DNA of 64,000 nucleotides, taken from Hyphomonas sp. Lineage in GTDB: Bacteria > Pseudomonadota > Alphaproteobacteria > Caulobacterales > Hyphomonadaceae. The translations under genes and the position numbers were made by a program. This document shows positions 60,418 to 64,000 of this stretch, one piece after another. The stretch spans positions 248,001 through 312,000 of the forward strand of contig JACKIK010000001.1 of the NCBI GenBank assembly GCA_020638455.1, written 5' to 3'. The notes beneath the pieces were generated by a model, which saw only the letters and a list, made by a program, of their open reading frames with translations, did no database searches and was not told where the DNA came from. Within the stretch, counting starts at the first letter, position 1, and every line of letters begins with the position of its first letter.

Positions 60418-61611
60418 TCAGAGCGCCGTGGCGAGGATTTCCGCGACGCGGGGGATGTCGCCCATGTTGAGGCCGGCGATGTTGATGCGGCCGCTGGCGG
60501 GCATGTAGAGGCCTAATTCCTCGCGCAGTTTCTTCGCGCCTTCCGGCGTGATCGGCAGCTGGCTGAACATGCCGTTCTGGGTGGTGAGGCTGGCGAGGCG
60601 GTTGGAGCCGGTACGCTCGACCAGCGCATCGGCGAGCGCCTTGCGGAGCGAGATCATCCGTTCGCGCATGGAGGTCAGCTCGGTTTCCCATTCGGCGCGG
60701 AGGGCCTTGTCGCCGAGGATGGTGGCGACGATGCCGGCGCCATGGGCGGGCGGCATGGACCAGGTGGCGCGGCCGATATCGGCGACATGCGTGGTCGCCG
60801 CGGCGATGCCTTCCGGCGCCTCGCCGAGGGCCATGAAGCAGCCGGCGCGTTCGCGGTAGAGGCCGAAATTCTTGGAGCAGGAATAGGCGACCATGCCCTC
60901 CCCCGCCTCGGCGAGGAAGGCCTGCACGCCGGCCATGTCGTCGGCAAGGCCACCCGCGAAGCCGTGATAGGCAACGTCGAGCATGACGGCGAGGCCGCGT
61001 TCCCTCGCGAAGGCGCCAAGCGCGCGCCAGTCTTCAAGCGTCAGGTCTATGCCCGTGGGATTGTGGCACGGGCCCTGGATGATGACGCCGTCGCCGGGGG
61101 CGGCCTGCGACAGGTCCGCGATCATGGCGGCGCGGTCGGCGGTGCCGGTTTCCGGATCGGCATAGCGGTATTCGCCGACGACGAGGCCGAGAGATCTGAC
61201 GACGTTCGGATGGTTCGGCCAGGTCGGCTTCGAGACCCAGACCTTTTTCGTGCCCATGCGGCGCATCAGGCTGGTGCCGGCAAACAGGGCGCCGCAGCCG
61301 CCGGGGGCGGTGAAGGAAAGCGTGCGGCCTTCGGTGCGCGCTGGAGCGCCGGCGCCGAAGACGAAATCCTCGACATGGGTGCAGAAATCGACATTGCCGC
61401 GCGGGCCTTCATAGACCTTGGTGTCCTGCGCCGCGATGAGGCGGGCCTCGGCCTTCTTGACGGCGGAGAGGATCGGCGTGTTGCCGGCCTCGTCCTTGTA
61501 GACGCCGACGCCGAGGTCGAACTTTTCGGCGCGCTTGTCTTCGCGATAGGCGGTCATCAGGCCAAGCAACGCGTCAGGCGGGAGCGTTGAGAGGGAGGCG
61601 TAGAGGGACAT
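60418..61611 (-). CDS. Class I aromatic/aspartate aminotransferase
   Basis: The 397-residue PLP enzyme begins MSLYASLSTLPPDALLGLM and has the TyrB/AspC-type signatures GVGVYKDEAGNTPILSAVKKAE, QGPCHNPTGIDLT, and the PLP-lysine YSCSKNFGLYRERAG. It transfers amino groups between aspartate, aromatic amino acids and 2-oxoglutarate. The start at 61611 fits the family; a longer frame reads a 13-bp repeat. Together with pheA it could serve phenylalanine and tyrosine synthesis. Confidence 0.93.
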   Translation of the reverse strand: MSLYASLSTLPPDALLGLMTAYREDKRAEKFDLGVGVYKDEAGNTPILSAVKKAEARLIAAQDTKVYEGPRGNVDFCTHVEDFVFGAGAPARTEGRTLSFTAPGGCGALFAGTSLMRRMGTKKVWVSKPTWPNHPNVVRSLGLVVGEYRYADPETGTADRAAMIADLSQAAPGDGVIIQGPCHNPTGIDLTLEDWRALGAFARERGLAVMLDVAYHGFAGGLADDMAGVQAFLAEAGEGMVAYSCSKNFGLYRERAGCFMALGEAPEGIAAATTHVADIGRATWSMPPAHGAGIVATILGDKALRAEWETELTSMRERMISLRKALADALVERTGSNRLASLTTQNGMFSQLPITPEGAKKLREELGLYMPASGRINIAGLNMGDIPRVAEILATAL

Positions 61612-61620
61612 GGGGGCATT

Positions 61621-61672
61621 CCATTCAGTGTGGCCATTCAGTGTGGCCATTCGGTGTGGCCAATTGGCGTGG
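61621..61672. repeat. Four 13-bp direct repeats upstream of the aminotransferase
   Basis: CCATTCAGTGTGG occurs twice in direct tandem (61621-61633, 61634-61646), then CCATTCGGTGTGG with one change, then a degenerate CCAATTGGCGTGG (61660-61672). Together they fill 52 bases directly before the start region. They may be a binding array or a slippage-prone tract. Confidence 0.85.
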
Positions 61673-61726
61673 CGCACGCCTAGCGGGTTTTGGTGCCGGG
61701 CGGAACCCTTCGGCGCCTGAGGGTGC

Positions 61727-62437
61727 CTAGGCCGGCTTCTGCCAGGCCATGACAACGAACAGCGGAGCGCGGGCGAAGTCGAGTGTCCAGTCCGGATCGG
61801 CGCCCTGCGGGAGGGGTTCGTCGAAATGGCGGAGGGTGAGGCCCGCCGACAGGAAGGCCTGCATGTAGGCCGACAGCGGCCGGTGATAGTTCAGGATGCG
61901 GATGCCTTTCCAATCCTCCCAGTCGGCGCGTTCGTCCATGTACCGGTCGAAGCGGTAAGCCGTCTTGCGGCCGAGCAGGTCGCGCTCCCAGCGGAGGCCC
62001 GCACCGGCGGAATTGAACGCCGTGACATTGACGACGAGCAGCGTGCCGCCCGGTGCAAGGACGCGGGCCATCTCGCTGATGGCGGCGCGATAGTCGGGGA
62101 TGTCGCCAAGGGAGAGATAGCTGGCCACAAGATCGAAGGCGGCATCGGCGAATGGCAGGGCCTCGCCGCCGGCGATGACATAGTCACCATCGGGATCCAG
62201 ACGGCGGGCGGCGTCGATAAGGGGGACGGTCGGGTCGATGCCGGTTGTCCGCGCGCATTGCGGTTTCATCAGGCGGCAGAAGCGGCCCTCCCCGCAGCCG
62301 ACGTCCAGCATGTGGGAAAACCGGCGTCCGGCGAGGAGCATTCGCACGGCGGGATCGGTCACGAACCTGCGCGACGGGTCGCCTTCATCGCCCTGGCTGG
62401 CGATCCAGGCCTCTGCCGATTCCGTCCACCCGTTCAT
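61727..62437 (-). CDS. Class I SAM-dependent methyltransferase
   Basis: The 236-residue enzyme has the Rossmann SAM motif MLDVGCGEGRF (motif I), the acidic GIDPTVPLIDAA, GEALPFADAAFDLVASYLSLGDIPD (motif II) and LAPGGTLLVVNV. It is a methyltransferase of the UbiE/Methyltransf_11 type acting on a small molecule. The substrate is unknown. It is divergent from nothing; the aminotransferase lies downstream on the same strand. Confidence 0.9.
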   Translation of the reverse strand: MNGWTESAEAWIASQGDEGDPSRRFVTDPAVRMLLAGRRFSHMLDVGCGEGRFCRLMKPQCARTTGIDPTVPLIDAARRLDPDGDYVIAGGEALPFADAAFDLVASYLSLGDIPDYRAAISEMARVLAPGGTLLVVNVTAFNSAGAGLRWERDLLGRKTAYRFDRYMDERADWEDWKGIRILNYHRPLSAYMQAFLSAGLTLRHFDEPLPQGADPDWTLDFARAPLFVVMAWQKPA

Positions 62438-62512
62438 GGCCTGTCTCCGAAACGAAGGAAGCGGAACCTCGCGGCTCCGCTTCCCGAAATCAAGCCGGTT
62501 TGTCGAGAGACG

Positions 62513-63142
62513 TCAGCCGACGAGCGTCGCTTCGGTTTTTTCCTTCACGTCCTGCATGGAGACGCCGGGGGCGAGTTCGATCACTTTGAGGCCGCCTTCA
62601 ACCACGTCCATGACGCAGAGATCGGTGATGATGCGGTCGACGACGCCCTTGCCGGTGAGCGGCAGGGTGCAGGCCTTCAGCACCTTCGACTCGCCGGCCT
62701 TGTTGGCATGGTCCATGACCACGACGATGCGCTTCACGCCGGCGACGAGGTCCATCGCGCCGCCCATGCCCTTCACCAGCTTGCCGGGGATCATCCAGTT
62801 GGCGATGTCGCCATTCTCGGCCACTTCCATGGCACCGAGGATGGCGATGTTGATGTGGCCGCCGCGGATCATGGCGAAGCTGGTGGCGCTGTCGAAGAAG
62901 CTGGTGCGCGGCAGCGTGGTGATGGTCTGCTTGCCGGCATTGATGAGGTCTGCATCTTCCTCGCCCTCGTACGGGAACGGGCCCATGCCGAGCATGCCGT
63001 TCTCGGACTGGAGGGTGACGTCCATGTCGGACGGAATGTGGTTCGCCACCAGCGTCGGGATGCCGATGCCGAGGTTCACATAATAGCCGTCGTGGAGCTC
63101 TTTCGCGGCGCGGGCCGCCATTTCATCGCGTGTCCAGGGCAT
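62513..63142 (-). CDS. scoB: 3-oxoacid CoA-transferase, subunit B
   Basis: The 209-residue subunit carries the catalytic SENG motif (Glu47 in LQSENGMLGMGP) and typical NLGIGIPTLVANHI and KGMGGAMDLVAG segments. Together with subunit A it moves CoA from succinyl-CoA to acetoacetate or similar ketoacids. Its start codon shares one base with the upstream GFA stop (TGATG), showing tight coupling. It is the last gene of the leftward operon. Confidence 0.93.
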   Translation of the reverse strand: MPWTRDEMAARAAKELHDGYYVNLGIGIPTLVANHIPSDMDVTLQSENGMLGMGPFPYEGEEDADLINAGKQTITTLPRTSFFDSATSFAMIRGGHINIAILGAMEVAENGDIANWMIPGKLVKGMGGAMDLVAGVKRIVVVMDHANKAGESKVLKACTLPLTGKGVVDRIITDLCVMDVVEGGLKVIELAPGVSMQDVKEKTEATLVG

Positions 63143-63561
63143 CAGATCCGTCCTTTCTGATAAGTGGCGACACCGGGCGGAATTGCCGCCCAGGCAACTG
63201 CGGAGGCAAGCCATGCCTGCCGTTCGATGGTTATGGCTTCGGGCTGGTCGAGCGTGCCGGCCTTTACGTAGACCGCGTCGGCATGCGCCCCGGACTCCGT
63301 ATACAGCGGCGATCCGCAGACGGGGCAGAAGTGCCGCGTCAGCACGGTTCCGCTATCCGCGGGCTTTGAGTATGAGGCCGTCCTGCCCGTGATGTGGAAC
63401 CGGTCCTTCGGCACGCGGAAGCTGACGCCGAACGGGCCGCCCGTCACTTTCCGGCAGTCCTCGCAATGGCAGACGCCCGCCGGTTCGATCCCGCCGTCGA
63501 TCTGGTAGACGCAGGACCGGCACAGGCAGCTGCCGCTGAAGTGCGCGGCGCCGGTGGGCAT
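63142..63561 (-). CDS. GFA-family (glutathione-dependent formaldehyde-activating-like) protein
   Basis: The 139-residue protein has the GFA/CENP-V zinc pattern: GSCLCRSCVYQ, CHCEDCRKVTGGPF and HFCPVCGSPLY, with seven or eight cysteines for two zinc sites. Members bind zinc; some are involved with glutathione and formaldehyde, others are uncharacterised. Unusually, it lies between the two subunits of a CoA-transferase and overlaps both by one base. Confidence 0.9.
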   Translation of the reverse strand: MPTGAAHFSGSCLCRSCVYQIDGGIEPAGVCHCEDCRKVTGGPFGVSFRVPKDRFHITGRTASYSKPADSGTVLTRHFCPVCGSPLYTESGAHADAVYVKAGTLDQPEAITIERQAWLASAVAWAAIPPGVATYQKGRI

Positions 63562-64000
63562 CAGTAGTGCTCCCGCTTGCGGACGGTTCTCTGTTCGATG
63601 CGCTTCTCGAAGCTGCCCTTCACGATGCGCTGCACGAAGATGCCCGGCAGGTGGATTTCGTCGGGGTTGAGCGTGCCGGTCGGCACCAGTTCTTCCACCT
63701 CGGCCACGGTGACCTTGCCGGCCATGGCCATGGGCGGGTTGAAGTTGCGGGCCGTCTTGTTGAAGACGAGATTGCCCTGCGTGTCGCCCTTCTCCGCCTT
63801 GACGATGGAGAGGTCCGAGACAAGGCCGGTTTCGAGGATGTAGGTCTCGCCGTTGAACTCGCGGTGTTCCTTGCCGTCGGCGACGATCGTGCCGACGCCG
63901 GTCTTTGTGTAGAAGCCGGGAATGCCTGCCCCGCCGGCGCGGCAGCGCTCTGCCAGCGTGCCCTGCGGGTTGAATTCCAGTTCCAGCTCGCCGGACAGGT
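63561..64000 (-). CDS. scoA: 3-oxoacid CoA-transferase, subunit A (partial)
   Basis: The frame continues to the window edge on the minus strand, so only the C-terminal 145 or so residues are seen. Segments FNPQGTLAERCRAGGAGIPGFY, GETYILETGLVSDLSIVKAEKGDTQGN, NFNPPMAMAGKVTVAEVEELV and a basic tail ending VRKREHY are typical of the A subunit. Its stop TGA and the GFA start ATG share one base (TGATG). The start and N-terminal CoA-binding GGFG-type loop lie outside the window. Confidence 0.93.
   Translation of the reverse strand, partial: LSGELELEFNPQGTLAERCRAGGAGIPGFYTKTGVGTIVADGKEHREFNGETYILETGLVSDLSIVKAEKGDTQGNLVFNKTARNFNPPMAMAGKVTVAEVEELVPTGTLNPDEIHLPGIFVQRIVKGSFEKRIEQRTVRKREHY

Noticed and set aside
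61621..61672. Short direct repeats considered as a CRISPR array
   Set aside because: The 13-bp units are contiguous with no spacers and no cas genes are present.

Overview
The window looks like a piece of chromosome from a GC-rich alphaproteobacterium. The gene content (a DUF4169 protein, an UrcA-family protein, class Ia ribonucleotide reductase with NrdR boxes, TTAAC-type CtrA-like half-sites) and the general protein style point to the Hyphomonadaceae (Hyphomonas-like). That placement is an inference; the window has no rRNA or species-specific marker. Coding density is high. Most genes are ordinary single-copy chromosomal genes, and the accessory signals are scattered.

Layout. 1-11,220: the end of a ZntB/CorA metal transporter, an RND efflux pair, a Tyr/Thr-repeat lipoprotein, UvrD helicase, two small secreted proteins, an ArsR/SRPBCC pair and a DUF4287 protein. 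11,600-17,650: an Old Yellow Enzyme homologue, a secreted lipoprotein, a leftward run of small genes (including a 40-codon gene at 14,020-14,142), an ABC-type ATPase and a soluble VirD4/TraG-like ATPase. 17,800-24,600: an SDR with a strong terminator, GNAT, fumarase C, a membrane-anchored L7/L12-like protein coupled to a RusA resolvase, two adjacent atypical tRNA genes (Cys-GCA and Gln-UUG), DsrE, HemN and UrcA. 24,650-30,500: small secreted proteins, NrdB with an unknown downstream partner, a SulP anion transporter and DUF1203. 30,700-40,000: an esterase, a 755-residue unknown membrane protein, an acyltransferase, TerC, an SdsA-like metallo-hydrolase and two tandem LpxR-like proteins.

40,300-51,150: NrdA with a very good NrdR box, a secreted protein made of two copies of a cysteine-rich domain followed by an overlapping papain-like enzyme, an S9 peptidase with a globin-like protein, TypA, a GH43 lipoprotein, NudC and a histone H1-like protein. 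51,170-56,670: a YHS/DoxX pair, an unknown protein, intergenic palindromic repeats, prephenate dehydratase, an anchored cytochrome c with an Ala/Asp repeat tail, and an NlpC/P60-MarR pair. 56,990-58,620: a lower-GC two-gene cassette that looks acquired. 58,830-64,000: Zur coupled to a thioesterase, an aromatic/aspartate aminotransferase with a 13-bp tandem repeat upstream, a methyltransferase, and a succinyl-CoA:3-ketoacid CoA-transferase operon with a GFA-family gene between its two subunits (the A subunit runs off the window).

How genes work together. NrdA and NrdB form one enzyme although their genes lie about 12 kb apart; each carries an NrdR-type box. PheA and the class I aminotransferase belong to aromatic amino acid metabolism. 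Zur and ZntB-like transport both concern zinc but sit at opposite ends of the window. I see no CRISPR array, integrase or intact insertion sequence. The best candidates for something undescribed are the low-GC cassette, the duplicated Cys-domain/papain-like pair, the soluble TraG/ATPase pair, and the membrane-anchored L7/L12 domain next to RusA and the atypical tRNAs.
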